Numbered from the stretch's first letter, positions 47,141 to 58,490 are shown. The stretch: DNA of 64,000 nucleotides from Tubulanus polymorphus (GCF_964204645.1 NC_134029.1:901501-965500); one strand, 5' to 3'. The notes: a model not told the origin generated them from the letters alone. Program-made: numbers and translations.

Positions 47141-47212
47141 CTGAAAAGAAAAAGAAACAATGATCAGTGACAATAGAGCAAAATGTAACATATCTCTAAA
47201 TTCAGGCAGTAC

Positions 47213-47401
47213 AGGATTTATATGAATTTTACTGCTGCACTGATTTCAGTTATAGATACACGTAACACCAGTGTAAAGATACAGAGTACAGATCACTGCA
47301 TTAACTTCATCCTGTGATTGAACAGTGATTTAATGTTCTCTCATCTTCATTAGAATCCCATCCGTCTAACTAAAACATCAGAACAATTCAACTCATCTAA
47401 C
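47213..47401 (-). repeat. inverted repeat, left arm
   Basis: About 190 bp whose reverse complement matches 50647-50838 at roughly 90% by eye (shared blocks include GTTAGATGAGTTGAA and GTGATCTGTACTCTGTATCT). Arms are 3.2 kb apart and inverted. Confidence 0.85.
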
Positions 47402-47720
47402 CCCCGACCCGACCCTCCCAGACCCCTTCCCTCCCGCCCTCCCTCACCCCTTCCCTCCCGCCCTCCCTCACCCCTTCCCTCCCGCCCTCCCTCACCCCTT
47501 CCCTCCCGCCCTCCCTCACCCCTTCCCTCCCGCCCTCCCTCACCCCTTCCCTCCCTCCCTCGCCGCGCCACCCTCCCTCACTCCCCCACCCTCCCTCCAT
47601 GCCCTCCCTCCTAGCCCTTCCTCAATGCCCTCCCACCTAACCTCCCGTAGTGCCCTCCCTCCTAGCCCTCCCTCAATGCCCTCCTACCTAACCTCCCGTA
47701 GTGCCCTCCCTCCACGTCAA
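47399..47720. repeat. homopyrimidine minisatellite (24-bp unit)
   Basis: About six tandem copies of a unit containing CCCTCCCTCACCCCTTCCC, then degenerate copies. One strand is almost pure C/T, so it is prone to triplex, i-motif and G-quadruplex structure. It lies just inside the left inverted-repeat arm. Confidence 0.9.
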
Positions 47721-50440
47721 CTCTGTGTCACTTCCTACTACAACTCTACAATAACTACAAAACGATTGCCATTTTTCACGATCATAGCAATTTCATAAAC
47801 AAATCGAAATTCTTAATCAATTGCATCATTGATACTTTCTTTACCATTTAAGAGGCATTCAAATTGTCGTATACCGTTTCACGGCTTGTTGCAATGAGAT
47901 AAACTCGGACTGAACCTCTACAACTAACAATGAGAAGGGCAAACACAAACCAGAGAACTATGCACAAACCAAGGACTCTCCTAGTCCAGGCACAAACCGA
48001 GGACAAGAATGATGGCTGATTCAGCTATAGATCAAAACTAAAAACGCGATTTCTGTTGCTTCACGAATTCATCATGTCATCATTCTCGTTATGAAACCAT
48101 TGTGGACCAATGACAGTTGATAGTCCACTAGAGGCTTTATATCAGAGCAAGGTGTTTGATGGAATCCCATTCATATAATCTCTTAATTATTGATTATAAA
48201 CTCCTGGTATGAACTCCTAGAACTCGTTTAAAATGTATCTGTTTGATTGATAGTTTCTTGTTAAACACTTAAACCCAGCGGGACAAATAAAAATCCGGCC
48301 ATATTTCATCATTTTGCCATCTTTCTCTTTTCACTCTCTTTTTCTTTTTCTTTTTTTTGAGTCGAGGTAGGAATAGACCCCTGCCCGCTCGCTAAGCCAG
48401 CAGGTCACTAAACCTTCGAATTGCTCTCGGACCCCACTCTTTATATTTTTCTTTTTTTGAGTGGAGGTAGGAATAGACCCATGCCCGCCATCTAGGCCAG
48501 CAGGACACTAAACCTTCGAATTGCTCTCGGACTCCACTCTTTATATCAGCATTTTATGCTGTTGCAGCTTTAAGTTCACAGGTTCGATATGGCTTCTTTT
48601 TTATTCTTTTTTCTATTTTTTGCTTTTTTATATTTTTCTCATTTTCTTCTCGCCGGCATCCGTCAGTACCGACTAGGAATAAGTGACAAGAAAACTCTTT
48701 TAGAGACAAACAGCAATACGTTATGTTCGTTGATATATTGAATCCCTCAAAGTTGCCAGCCAATAAAACCAATAGTAGTAGCAGCAGCATTGATATACAA
48801 TATTGTCTACAGATATTAATTTTTTCCTTTACAACGTCATTGGTTCCACATAAATCATTTCATATGGATTATTATTATTCATATATCGATTTCATATAAT
48901 TCATCATAGATTCTTGAAGACAACAGAAATGAATAACGTTTCTATAAGCATTATAGAATAGCTTAGATTTTTCATTCGTGATCCTCGTTTGATGTTTCAT
49001 TCATGGCCCTGGTTTGGTGACCAAAGAGTCAAAGATTTGGTTGATGGCCCTGGTTTCGGTTCACCTGGCAGTGGCACTTTCCAAAGGCTTTGGGTCTTAA
49101 TAATAAATCTGAATTTTGGTACGGTACATTACATATGGAGCCGCCTAGACAAAAAATTGTAACTGCTGAACAAGCGAACACACATAGCATGAAATTGAGC
49201 GTTGCCTGTTTTGAAAAGGAGCGTTTTGACTAATCAGACATGGTCACCCATATGATCACATGAATCAAGTCAAATTTTACACTGAATGTATTCAAAATCT
49301 ATGTACTAATCAATAAAATCAGAATTAATGCATTAATGAAGTCAGAAATAATGCACTTAGATATTCAGAAATAATCCACCTATTACGTTAGAAATATACC
49401 GCCTATTCTTAACCTGATTTGATCGTGAAAAAATGACAATCGTCACTAAGAGAAAAAATCTACCATTTCTGATAGGATCGTTATTTGATAATATGTGAGA
49501 AGATACATATTCCATTAAAATGGAGTTCTTGAAAAGGATTCTCAAAAATCTCTAACACAGAAATGATCCTAATCCGTGAAAATGTTGCTGGATTATAAAA
49601 CAATACTCTGTCTTAGTCAATCCTTGTCATCATTGTTTCACCTATGAATCGTACGGTCTATTTCAGAAAATGTGTCCTCTTGTTTTTGATAACAGTAGGA
49701 TAACTAATTATTAAGAATATATTTCTTCAAATAGTGATATCTATACCGCGTACTGCTCGCTGAAGGCAAATTAATTGGACCTGAAAATCTATAAAAGCGA
49801 TTAAATCTCTTCTCTAATCAGTTCCACGGTATTCATGAATGAAGACTATAGGTTTGTCTTCGAATTTGCAGCTAAATAGGAAGCAACAATGATTGTGCGT
49901 GAAACGTGATTCGGCACTCGAATATTTTCAAAGTCGTTTACAATAAACAGAAAGCTGCTGCTGATAGTTTATTCAAAAAGAAGCAGTAACCGCCAGGTTT
50001 CAACAGTAATTATCATGTTCAATTGAATTAAGCTGCGTTTCAATTGCAGCCACGGTCCTTTTTCATATCATACAAAGTTACTCGTTCGTGGACTCCTTGA
50101 ATAATGACCCTCAAATTGGGACATTCCCATTCAAAAATCTGGGGCACCGCTTATGTCATTGTAACACGACATTTTCCAAAAGTCTCGTGTGACGTGATGC
50201 CTAACAGTAAAAGCATTTTATTCTTATTAATCCTATATAGGTTATTCGAATACAATAAAAAGGTGGGACACATTTTCTGAAATATGGTGTTGTTTAAGAC
50301 TAAGAATATCTACTATTCAACCTACAGTGTACCTGACCCTAACACACCATCTCCCAAAAACCCTAAACCACCATCTACCTAAACCCTAGACCACCTAAAC
50401 CTTCCTGCAAGTCATATCACCACCCATATCTCCCTGACCT
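47721..50440. other. gene-poor spacer between the inverted-repeat arms
   Basis: AT-rich. A short minus-strand frame at 48554-48790 begins with a Leu-rich run after an ATG and could mimic a signal peptide, but it continues into Lys-rich low complexity without splice support. I see no supported gene, apart from the tandem tRNA-like pair at 48345-48545. Confidence 0.5.
48345..48545 (-). repeat. tandem pair of tRNA-like (SINE-head) elements
   Basis: Two copies of about 98 bp (48345-48442 and 48447-48545), each starting with a T-rich run then GAGTSGAGGTAGGAATAGAC. On the minus strand there is an A-box-like GTCCGAGAGC, a Ser/Leu-tRNA-like long variable region and a weak B-box with matching GAGT/ACTC ends. 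They are probably tRNA-derived retroposons. Confidence 0.45.
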
Positions 50441-50449
50441 ACCACAGCC

Positions 50450-50645
50450 CCTCCCCCTTCTCTCCCTCCATCCCTCCCTCACTTTCCCTCCCACCCTCCC
50501 TCACCCCTTTCATCCCACCCTCCCTCTACCCCGTCCCTCCCACCCACCCTCTACCCCTTCCCTCCCACCCTCCCTCTACCCCTTCCCTCCCACCCTCCCT
50601 CTACCCCTTCCCTCCCCCAACCCAACCCACCCTCCCCAAACCCCA
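50450..50645. repeat. homopyrimidine minisatellite, second tract
   Basis: Copies of a 25-bp unit containing ACCCTCCCTCTACCCCTTCC, related to the 47399-47720 unit and on the same strand. It adjoins the inner edge of the right inverted-repeat arm. Confidence 0.88.
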
Positions 50646-50646
50646 C

Positions 50647-50838
50647 GGTTAGATGAGTTGAAATGTTCTGATGTTTTAGTTAGACGGATGGGAATCTAAT
50701 GAAGATGAGAGAACATTAAATCACTGTTCAATCACAGGATGAAGTTAATGCAGTGATCTGTACTCTGTATCTGTACACAATGTTACGTGTATCTGTAACT
50801 GTTCAATCAGTACAGCAGTAAAATCTACAGAAATCCTA
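50647..50838 (+). repeat. inverted repeat, right arm
   Basis: Reverse-complement partner of 47213-47401. Confidence 0.85.
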
Positions 50839-52320
50839 ACTCTATGGATCTACATATCTAATTTTCATAAAAGAACATGATTGATAACAGTTGTGTTATT
50901 GATATCAGAGACCAGTTTCATATTGATTGAAATAACGTATTGAGTGTATCCACAGTAGGAAACCAATAAACCTGCTTTATTCGTTTTTGTATCACTGAAA
51001 TTACAACCCGAAAGCCGAAATAACCCCTTAGCAAATACACACCAATATCAGTGGAGGTAATTTGGATGGATTGAACAAAATTAAAGACGCAACAACTAAC
51101 TGTGATTTCATTTTCAAACATGGTTTAAGATACTTTAAAACTGGTCCCTTAAATCAAATTAACAACTGATAAACAGTGATAGTGGTATGAAAAATTATAC
51201 TTATCTTGAACTTCCATTCATTGACGTCCTGTGATGAGTCCCAAGAGTCTGATTAAAACAGCGATTTTTCTTTTCCTTTGCTGAATCCGAAGGTGTGATT
51301 ATAAAACCGTAATTCTTTCATGTGCTCTGTGCTGAATCCAAGAAAGTCTTATTCTAACACAGTGACGCCTGTGTTGAGTCTAGTAAAGTCTGATTGTAAC
51401 ACAGTGATTCCTTGTTTAACTGTGCTGAATCTAAGAAAGTCTGATTTTACACTGGGATTCCTTGTTAGCCAGCCTGTGCTGAATCCAGAAATCTCACTGG
51501 AAAATGATACCTATGATAGAAAAATGATAGAAATGATAGGAAAATCTCAAGACGTTTTGTTTCCTTAGCAAAAACCGCAGAATAGTCAAATTCTAAAATC
51601 AAACTTACCAAATTGCTTGTTCTAATCTGTAGTTGATTCATTCAGGATTGTTTTGTGTACTTTTATTTTAGGTTCCTCCAAAGTTGAACATGAAAGAAAG
51701 AAATACAGTTATGAAAATCTCCGTTAACAGTTTCAACCTCATTTGTAGCAGACAAGCATGTACGTCTATTTTCACTGTTTCTGATATGGATTCTACATGA
51801 AATAGTTAATCTACACGTATACAACCGTAAACATAGATATCAAGTATTCAAAATGATACGGAATAGGGACAGGATGAATTCACACGGAACCAAACCTACT
51901 TAATTCACATTTTTAAGAATCATTTCATTACAACGAAATGAGACGAATTTTAAGGTCAAGAAATATAGATACCCACAATATCTGATATGAAATATATTTG
52001 CACCATATTAACCCATGTTATAAACACTTACCGACTATTGAAATGCTGATTTCTGGGGTGGGTAGGGAGGGTGGTAATGTTTGGAATAAGGTTTGGTTTT
52101 GGTATTCGTGTTGTATGTTAAAGCACGCCATTTTCCTGCACTATAAAGTGAAACCCGCAGTGGACACGATGACCACATACGTCATAATGTTCCAAATTCG
52201 CGCAATGCGCATGTGTCAGATATCTAAATATCAAAAATGTCAATCGGGATCGAATCCTGGCAGAGCGACATATAGCCTCAGATATCGGAAGTCTGACGTC
52301 CACCCCATTCATTGTTCTTC
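50839..52320. other. intergenic with degenerate tandem repeat
   Basis: No supported gene. At about 51225-51490 a roughly 50-bp unit (GCTGAATCCAAGAAAGTCTG, then AACACAGTG and TTCCTTG) recurs four to five times with much divergence. The plus-strand open frame across it is a by-product. Confidence 0.5.
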
Positions 52321-52496
52321 TTTGATGGAAATTCGGCTACTTTCCTGATAATGGTAATACGTAAATTCTACAGTTTATCATACGCTAACTATCTGATAGT
52401 TTTTTCTATCAGTGATTTAGCTGTTTTGATCAATTTTACACTGATGCCTGTTATAAGGTATGTTCGCTTGCATCTAAACATTGGACCCACCTGAGC
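52321..52496 (+). pseudogene. GPCR fragment 1 (TM1 to extracellular loop 1)
   Basis: Translates to GNSATFLIM, SLSYANYLIVFSISDL and NFTLMPV as in the neighbouring receptors, then stops after LNIGPT with TGA. No ATG-led N terminus and no TM3-TM7 follow, so this is a truncated relic. The TM2 wording (DLAVLINF) is closest to fragment 2. Confidence 0.85.
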
Positions 52497-53358
52497 CATA
52501 TACCTGGTAAAATCAGTAATAATTGTCCCGTGTCCTATTAGCTCCAAATTTGTTTGAAATTGTTATTTTATTTGATTTTTGATATGAAACGTTTAGTTTT
52601 CTTTTGTAACATAAATAAGTTGAGGTAAGTGCGAAGTATCGCTGGTGAAACGACAGAAAAGTAACACATTATACCAAGAATAGTAAATATGACTTTAGTA
52701 AACAGGTGGTTGCATCATGCACACTCAGTTTACTATATAAAGAGGAGATTTTATAGCGTTTGGCAGAAACATCTGATACGGGGTTTAGCGCAGGAAGGTT
52801 AATTTATAAGATGCGTTCACATCATTGTCGTCGATTCTCAAGCTAACTTCTACCCACAGCGCAGAATCGGCACCGGGCCTCGTCGTTTTTGGTGGTGGAG
52901 AACCCGATACAGTCACATCATACATACAACTATACCGCTACAATAACAGTCTTTATCTGTACAAATTCTGTATCTGTGAAGAAGTCTCTGTGTCTGAGAC
53001 ACACGAATCGAATTGCTGTTGTCGTATGATAAAGTTTTCGCGTTTTCTCTGCGTGAATACTTAATAATTTCCTAAACTCAATGAACTATTCGAGTTTCAA
53101 AAGTTTCACCCGAGGTGTATTTTACGCACTATACAAACTTCCACTTACAAATGAGTCAGAAACTTTAGAGAGTTGGTTTTTCATCAATGAGATAATAGAG
53201 AAACAGCCGTAACCGTCATGACATGTAAACGCATCATCCCCGCAGTGATCCTAACACAATATATATCGACAAATTATATTCATTTGTATAAATGCTTCTG
53301 AACAAATCGTACGCGTTTATTCTCGTTATAATGGTTTCAGAAGAACACCGGGTTGAGC
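52497..53358. other. intergenic upstream of the sixth GPCR
   Basis: No supported gene. A 79-codon open frame at 52825-53064 has no recognisable domain. Confidence 0.45.
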
Positions 53359-53373
53359 ATGAATTTTCACACA

Positions 53374-54297
53374 ATGAATTCTACTCAGATGCATGTTGGC
53401 CGCGCCTACCACAGTTATATCGTGATCAGATCTGTAGATAACAAATCTTATGGCTACCGCAAGGTTTATATCGTCACTTTGTTGCTTTTATTTCTGTCGG
53501 GTGGTTTTGGAAATGTAGCTAGTTTCCTGATAATGATAAGTCGCAGATTCCGCAGTTTATCTTACGCTAACTATCTGATCGCTTTGTCTATCAGTGATTT
53601 TGTGGTTTGTATTGGTTTTGCACTGATGCCTATTATACAGTTTGTTCTCTTGCACTTATACACGAGTCCAATATTCGTGATAAATTCACTAATAGGTTGC
53701 AAAACTTATGAATTAATAATGGGAGTTATTTGTGCCATTAGTTCGTGGTTGATAGTAGCGATATCTCTAGAACGTGCGGCAGTTGTTCTCTTCCCGTTCA
53801 CATCTCGTTTGATATGTACACCTAGATTCGCCCGTTGCACCATTGGGATTATTTGTTTGAAGAATCTATTGGTAATAGGGATCCCACGACTGATAACTTT
53901 GTCTTTTTCTCATCCATATTTTGGGTGTTACTATGAATTATCAGACCAGGTTGTATTCTTTACCGTCGTCATTCATAATTACATCTTACCCTTATCCTTG
54001 ATAATAACATCAAATCTTATTATTATAATTCAGTTATTCATAGGTCCAAAAATAGTTTCGTCCGATCGGAAAACTACAAAATCAAAACGTACGACAATAA
54101 TGCTTGTAACAGTTTCACTCGCATTTGCAATGTTCACACTTCCAACTTCCGTAACACCTTTCTTAGAAACTTCCATGAGGAAAATCCTATTTGACGTCAC
54201 CACTCCACTTCAACTCTGTAATTACGTGATTAACTTTTACATATATCTTTTACTGGGGCGAGAAATTCGTGAATATTTCTGTATGAAAATCCGCTGA
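53374..54297 (+). CDS. class-A GPCR, sixth intact gene
   Basis: Intronless, 307 residues from the ATG of MNSTQ, which aligns with the other receptors; an in-frame ATG five codons earlier (53359) is possible. It keeps TM1 GN, TM2 SISDF, a TM3 Cys (GCKTYE), SLERAAVVLFPF, GCYYE, KRTTIMLVTVSLAF and NFYIY. It is the most divergent copy in TM1, TM4 and TM5, but DNA blocks around intracellular loops 1-3 are nearly the same as in the other copies. It ends right after CMKIR. Confidence 0.9.
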   Translation: MNSTQMHVGRAYHSYIVIRSVDNKSYGYRKVYIVTLLLLFLSGGFGNVASFLIMISRRFRSLSYANYLIALSISDFVVCIGFALMPIIQFVLLHLYTSPIFVINSLIGCKTYELIMGVICAISSWLIVAISLERAAVVLFPFTSRLICTPRFARCTIGIICLKNLLVIGIPRLITLSFSHPYFGCYYELSDQVVFFTVVIHNYILPLSLIITSNLIIIIQLFIGPKIVSSDRKTTKSKRTTIMLVTVSLAFAMFTLPTSVTPFLETSMRKILFDVTTPLQLCNYVINFYIYLLLGREIREYFCMKIR

Positions 54298-55272
54298 AGA
54301 AATTCAGTAAAATAATCATACGTAGTAAGTTTGATTATAATCATGGCTCGAGAACTGGTTCCAGAAACTTCGGTCAATAATCTATTCTCACTCGCTGTTG
54401 TGCGAATACTACAGAAATAAGACAAAAACCCCACACAAACATCACAAAACCCAAAACAGCAAACTTAAAATGTAAGATTTGAGAACATGGTGCAAGCCCT
54501 GTGATACTGAACTCTCCGCTAATCGCTCCTGGATAATTAACTGGTATAATGCGTATGGAGTGTTAGCTAAAGGACGTAGAGAAGTTGCCCAACAATCACA
54601 CTCATTTATTGGTCCTTTTGGAAATTGGGCTACTTTCCTAATAATGATAAGTCGTTAATTCTACAGTTTATCATACGCTAACTATCTGAACGTTTTGTCT
54701 ATCAGTGATTTAGCTGTTTTCGTCAATTTTACAGACTTATGCCTGTTATAAGGTCTGTTCGCTTGCAACTAAACATTGAACCCATGCACTAAACTTGTAG
54801 ATATTAAAAGAAAGTTTTTACTACTATATTTCACAAACCCAACCTGAGATGTTCTCCTGCTCGTCTCAAAAACTGGGCCGCCGAGAAAACATCAGACACT
54901 GGGGAAGTGACTAATGTTAGTCTGATTAACCCACTGAAATATATACGTTTTTCCCTCCACTTTATGTTTGTCGCTTATTTATTCGCACTATTGCTTCAAA
55001 GATTGTTTTCCCGCTCATCCGGTGTTTCACAGGGCCCGGTTTTTCGAGTTCTGGTTTCAGACATCATCCTCGGAGTCCGTAACCGGGATTTGAATATCAA
55101 AATCCTCGTCCGGGTTTTATTGACGCCGTAATCAGTCAATTCAATTAAGTTTATTGCATTCACGTGTTTAAAGCTCGACCTGATATTAAAACTTTAATTG
55201 TAAGTAGATCGTCAAATGTCTCCATAAATTTACCCTCAATTCTCTTATTCCATCATCAGAGTATCCCACTTC
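54298..55272. other. intergenic after the sixth GPCR
   Basis: No supported gene apart from the GPCR fragment at 54611-54786. The 54907-55131 open frame is unsupported. Confidence 0.45.
54611..54786 (+). pseudogene. GPCR fragment 2, frameshifted
   Basis: The same extent as fragment 1 (from the TM1 FGNxATFLIM to the loop after LMPVI). It carries an in-frame TAA after IMISR and a frameshift after NFT. It shares FYSLSYANYL and DLAV with fragment 1, so both derive from one truncated ancestor. Confidence 0.85.
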
Positions 55273-55501
55273 GGTAAAAGTGCAGATCCGCACCTCTCGT
55301 GATTGACGCAATCTGCTGATGAATGCCACTGCCAGAATCCTGGCTAAAATATTTCTACTACTTACTTTCTAGTGAAGATATCTTAAAATTAACCAATGGC
55401 AATGTACTGAATTGCTGATGACATTCTGAATCTGAAACAATGATATTTAACGTAATTGATTGAACCAGTTACGCGGAGAGGTGCGGATCTGCACTTTTAC
55501 C
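55273..55501. mobile_element. MITE with perfect 26-bp terminal inverted repeats and 8-bp target duplication
   Basis: Both ends begin GGTAAAAGTGCAGATCCGCA (inverted), continuing identically for 26 bp. The flanks 55265-55272 and 55502-55509 are both CCCACTTC. An 8-bp duplication points to a hAT-type transposase. 229 bp, non-coding. It looks young because the ends are perfect. Confidence 0.92.
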
Positions 55502-55509
55502 CCCACTTC

Positions 55510-55999
55510 AAACATAAACCCAAGCCGAAAGGGCTTATTCCTTCAAGCAGAGGAGAAGTAGTCTGTTCCCAAAAAAAATCCTACATACAATACACAAGGT
55601 AATCATTGCCTCCTCTGATTCCACGCTACTAAGTTAGCAGCACCCTGCTCACCCTTGTCTGGTCCTAGTCCCCCAGCCGTTGTTCCCTAATAGTGGACAA
55701 TTTGGGTAGGGGAACCTGGGCGTAGACTGGAGTATCAAAGTTATTCTCTTCTAGGCCAGGGGTAAATCCTCAATCTAGGTGACAACCACCATAGACTCAT
55801 AGTTACAATGAGAAACCATGTTTTAAAATGTTCCCAGGGACTATTTTTCTTCCACATCTATGAAACCCAGCCCTGGTATTCAGACTATACCCTTGTCGTT
55901 GCTGTGGCCTTATCAGCCGGATGATCAATTTTAGAGGATGATGAAATTTAGCTATTTTCATGTTATTATTTATTAGGCAGGTGTCAATGTGTGTGTAAG
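55510..55999. other. intergenic / promoter region of NOL10
   Basis: No gene. A TTATTAGGCAG sequence ending at 55980, 19 nt before the NOL10 ATG, could be the acceptor of a 5' UTR intron. Confidence 0.4.
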
Positions 56000-57349
56000 A
56001 TGCAGGTGTCGAATCCTAACGATGTAAAGATCTATAACCTGAGCGCGGGTAAGAGTCTCCCCGAGTGGTTATCAGATCGCAAAAAACGACAACTTCAGAA
56101 AAAAGACGTCGATATCCGACGACGCGTGACGTTGATGCAAGATTTCGAGATGCCGACCGTTAGTAACTGTATGCGTTTATCACGAGACGGTAAATATCTC
56201 TACACGAGCGGCGTTTATAAACCGAGAATCCGTTGCTATGACGTCGCGGAGATGTCGATGAAATTCGAACGTTGCGTCGATTCCGAAGTCGTTAAAATGC
56301 ATTTATTATCGGACGATTATTCGAAACTGATTTTACTGCAGAGCGATCGATATCTCGAATTCCACGCTCAATTCGGCCGATATTATCGCACGCGAGTTCC
56401 GAAGTTCGGTCGAGATATCGCGTATCTGGAATCGACGTGCGAGGTCTACGTAGTCGGAGTCAGTCCCGAGATTTATCGAATGAATCTCGAACAGGGCCGG
56501 TTTATGAATTCCATCAAAACCGAAGCAAAGGAAATCAATTGTTGCGAGTTTAATCCGGATCATTATTTATTCTCGTGCGGTACGTCGGAAGGTAAAGTGG
56601 AATGTTGGGATCCGCGTGACCGGACTCGAGCCGGGATTCTCGATTGCGCCGAAGCGGTCGCCGCGATGGATGAAGATATAAAACACGTCCCGGCGATTAA
56701 ATCGTTAAAATATCGCGACGCGTTGAATTTCGCGGTCGGAACCGACACCGGTCAAATCTTACTCTACGATATCCGCTCGTCTAAACCACTCGTTACTAAA
56801 GATCACATGTACGGTCTACCAATCAAATCGCTGGAATTCCACCGAGCGGGTGGCCTTGACCTCGTCATGTCGATGGATAAAAAGATTTTGAAATTATGGT
56901 CGCGTCAAACGGGAAAAGCGTTCACGTCGATCGAACCCGGAACCGATTTAAACGATTTATGCGTTTGCGACGAGACCGGTTTATTCTTCATGGCGAACGA
57001 AGCGCCGAAGATGTTGGCGTATTTCGTTCCGGCTCTCGGCCCGGCGCCGAAATGGTGCGCGTTCCTCGATAACCTCACCGAGGAGTTAGAAGAGAGCAAT
57101 CTACCGACGGTTTACGACGATTATAAATTCGTTACTCGTAAAGAATTAGACGAACTCGGTTTAACTCATTTGATCGGATCGAATCTACTGAGAGCGTACA
57201 TGCACGGTTATTTCCTCGATATGAGACTGTATCATAAAGCGAAGTCGATCGTCGAACCGTTCGCTTATGACGATTACAGAAAACAGAAAATCAGAGAGAA
57301 AATTGATAAACAGCGCTCGAACCGGGTTATCGTCAAGAAACTTCCGAAG
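56000..57349 (+). CDS. NOL10: NOL10 nucleolar WD-repeat protein, exon 1
   Basis: 450 codons from the ATG of MQVSN. The N terminus (VKIYxLSxGKSLPEWLSDRKKR), QKKDVD, FEMPTV, the CYD repeat, VECWDPR, ILLYDIRSSKP, GPAPKWCxFLDNLTEE and the TVYDDYKFVT ... LGLTHLIG block follow NOL10/yeast Enp2 closely. The protein forms a WD40 beta-propeller and acts in early 18S rRNA processing in the nucleolus. The exon ends in phase 0 at a GTACGT donor after KKLPK. The region is richer in CpG-containing codons than its neighbours. The start is chosen over an in-frame GTG nine bases upstream because orthologues begin MQV. Confidence 0.96.
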
Positions 57350-57730
57350 GTACGTTCAGATAAACGAGTACTGCTTACATCCCTCACTCAGGGAGTCAGT
57401 TACATCTTAGATTTAATAAGGCCAGCGAGCTCACTTTGGTTCTATATCCGACTGACCCATCTTTAGATGTAAGACCATTTTAGAACTTGAGTCAAGAACA
57501 TGTCCATGATTATGACTAATATTCCTGAAAACAATATACACTGTTCAAGTCCGACCTTCTTGGACCGTGAAAGTTTTTCCCAACCAAGAGTTAAGCAGTT
57601 ACCAGACACCTCTGAGTTAAACACTTATCTCCTAGAGTTGTTCAGATCGGACCTTAGACGAGTCGACTGTTAATAGTTGCGATGGTTCTAGTTGTCGCTA
57701 AAAGTGAGTTTTGTATTTTATATTTTGCAG
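57350..57730 (+). other. only intron in the NOL10 coding region
   Basis: 381 nt between GTACGT and TTTTGCAG, phase 0. Reading through would give a premature stop after about 40 codons. Confidence 0.9.
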
Positions 57731-58474
57731 GTAAATAAAGCTCTAGCCGCAAAACTATTGGTCGAAGAACAAGACGTACCGCAAACTAAGAAACAGAAGA
57801 AACAGGCGCAAGCAGCGAGTAATTTACTGAAAGATTCTCGATTCACGGCGATGTTTGAGAATCCGGATTTCGAGGTGGACACGGAGAGCGCCGAATATAA
57901 ACTACTGAATCCCGTCGTTTCAAAAATAGACAAACAAAAACAGAAGAAACAACAGCAGGCGATATTAGCGGCTCAGTTCGAAGAGGTAGAGGAGGGTGAG
58001 GAGGATGGACGAGCGAGTAGCGACGAGGAAAGTAGCTCCGACGACGATCAGGAATTACGACGCGAATTCCGTAAACAACATCGTCTCGTTCGAGAACAAC
58101 AATACCTAGAGCGTCGTCGCGGTAACCGCAGCGCCGATACGGACGCGGGAACGAAGGTTAAATTCATGGAACTGAAATCGTCGTCGGACGTCGCCAGTTT
58201 AAATAAAAACTCGACCGCGTCGAAAGTTGATCGGAAATCGAAATCAAGTTTCGCCGATCGATTGAAGAGTTTAGACGACGGAACCGGAGTTCGTAAATCG
58301 ATCACCGGCGGACACGAGATGACCTTCACCTTGAGAAAATCGGATAAAGAGCAAAAATGGCGCGAGAAGAATCACGCGCACCACGTTGAGAGACGCAAGA
58401 TACGCCGATCAGCCGGAGATTTACCCTCTAAAAAACCAACTAATAAATACTGGATGGGGAAAAGGGTCACTTGA
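57731..58474 (+). CDS. NOL10: NOL10, exon 2 (C-terminal region)
   Basis: 247 codons plus TGA, making 697 residues in all, close to the human protein (688). It starts VNKALAAKLL, has the NUC153 motif (FENPDFEVD ... YKLLNP), an acidic stretch (EEVEEGEEDGRASSDEESSSDDD), then basic coiled-coil-like sequence and the conserved MTFTLRKS segment before a basic end with RKIRRSAG. The basic C-terminal half suits nucleolar retention and RNA contact. Confidence 0.95.
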   Translation, partial: VNKALAAKLLVEEQDVPQTKKQKKQAQAASNLLKDSRFTAMFENPDFEVDTESAEYKLLNPVVSKIDKQKQKKQQQAILAAQFEEVEEGEEDGRASSDEESSSDDDQELRREFRKQHRLVREQQYLERRRGNRSADTDAGTKVKFMELKSSSDVASLNKNSTASKVDRKSKSSFADRLKSLDDGTGVRKSITGGHEMTFTLRKSDKEQKWREKNHAHHVERRKIRRSAGDLPSKKPTNKYWMGKRVT

Positions 58475-58484
58475 ATATCAATGA

Positions 58485-58490
58485 AATAAA
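58485..58490 (+). terminator. NOL10: poly(A) signal of NOL10
   Basis: AATAAA 11 nt after the stop codon, which would give a very short 3' UTR. Confidence 0.55.

Noticed and set aside
47350-47600. minus-strand Gly/Arg/Glu-rich open frames
   Set aside because: Reverse strand of the homopyrimidine repeat; not a protein signal.
48554-48790. signal-peptide-like start MLLLLLL on the minus strand
   Set aside because: The Leu run comes from a CTG/CTA triplet stretch. The frame continues into Lys-rich low complexity, with no splice sites linking it to the 47-kb exons.
52230-52290. tRNA-like B-box (GGATCGAATCC)
   Set aside because: Only a one-mismatch B-box; no convincing A-box at the right distance.
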